Origin: Nitrospina sp.
GTDB lineage: Bacteria; Nitrospinota; Nitrospinia; Nitrospinales; Nitrospinaceae
Direction: 5' to 3'
NCBI GenBank assembly: GCA_004357365.1
Contig: SMVT01000003.1
Location: forward strand, 1 to 5,083
DNA: 5,083 nt
Made by a program: the position numbers and the translations under genes. Positions 4,833 through 5,083 of the stretch are shown here, piece after piece (within the stretch, counting starts at the first letter, position 1; the number at the start of each line of letters is the position of its first letter). Under the pieces are notes generated by a model that ran no database searches, had not been told where the DNA came from, and worked only from the letters and a program-made list of their open reading frames with translations.

Positions 4833-5083
4833 ATGAAGTCCGCTAAATTTGTGCCGGTGTTAACAATAATAATGGTGGCAGGTTTTTTGGGACTCGTTCT
4901 CATAGATGATGGGGTTGCGGGCGGTACCGGAATCTGCGTTACACCTGACGGCAGGAACGTGCCGTGCTCCTCTCCACCGTCCGGACCGAGACACGGTGCG
5001 CAGCCCCCGCAACCTCGACAACCGACCCAACAAGAATTGGACAAGGAAAGTGAAGAAAAAGCGCTTGACCTCAATGACATCGG
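4833..5083 (+). CDS. Secreted Pro/Gln-rich protein, 3' end missing
   Basis: The open frame runs from ATG 4833 to the right edge (83 codons and two bases). It begins MKSAKF followed by a hydrophobic stretch (about residues 7-24, VPVLTIIMVAGFLGLVLI) and DDGVAGG, which fits a Sec signal peptide or an uncleaved N-terminal anchor. The next part has two cysteines ten residues apart (Cys35 and Cys45, CVTPDGRNVPC) that could form a disulfide in the periplasm. It is followed by a disordered proline/glutamine/arginine-rich stretch (about 47-67) and a highly charged segment (ELDKESEEKALDL) that may begin a helix. An in-frame TAG at 4818-4820 limits the start to ATG 4821 or 4833. GGAGG at 4823-4827 with 5-nt spacing selects 4833. 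I do not recognise the family, and the missing C-terminus may hold the functional domain. Confidence 0.8.
   Translation, partial: MKSAKFVPVLTIIMVAGFLGLVLIDDGVAGGTGICVTPDGRNVPCSSPPSGPRHGAQPPQPRQPTQQELDKESEEKALDLNDI

Noticed and set aside
1..5083. CRISPR array, tRNA, rRNA or integrase gene
   Set aside because: No regularly spaced direct repeats, no cloverleaf-like sequence, no rRNA-like stretch and no recombinase motifs were seen on either strand.

Overview
The window reads as chromosomal DNA from a Gram-negative, moderately GC-rich bacterium. The evidence is a group I chaperonin operon under a CIRCE (HrcA) operator, a short single-domain QueF, and at least two secreted or envelope proteins. 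The GroES and GroEL sequences look most like those of Nitrospinota or the former Deltaproteobacteria. That is an impression from the residues, not a search result.

Layout. Positions 1-355 (minus) hold the start of an exported, probably outer-membrane protein that runs off the left edge and has no ATG start. Positions 356-616 are gene-free. Positions 617-2884 (minus) hold the complete groES-groEL operon: a sigma70-like promoter, a CIRCE operator just downstream of it, a leader of about 184 nt, groES, groEL and a strong intrinsic terminator. Facing away from this operon, queF (2934-3320, plus) encodes preQ0 reductase of queuosine biosynthesis; the two transcription units share a control region of about 90 bp.

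The right part is accessory in character. An AT-richer gene (3570-4301, plus) encodes a 243-residue protein that resembles the DUF2971/AbiGi-like proteins. It is bracketed by an imperfect 34-bp inverted repeat (3487-3520 and 4329-4362; 25 of 34 bases identical), as if it sat in a small mobile or cassette-like unit. Beyond it, 4363-4832 has no convincing gene but is rich in repeats: a perfect 13-bp inverted repeat, two 16-bp GGGACAG-type direct repeats, and a palindrome. At 4833 a new gene with a strong ribosome binding site begins; it encodes a secreted, proline/glutamine-rich protein cut by the right edge.

Functionally, groES and groEL work as one heat-shock-regulated folding machine and queF is housekeeping tRNA modification. 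The 243-aa gene and the repeat-rich stretch are the only places where something undescribed could plausibly sit. No complete multi-gene novel system is visible. The best candidate is the repeat-bracketed single-gene unit at about 3487-4362.
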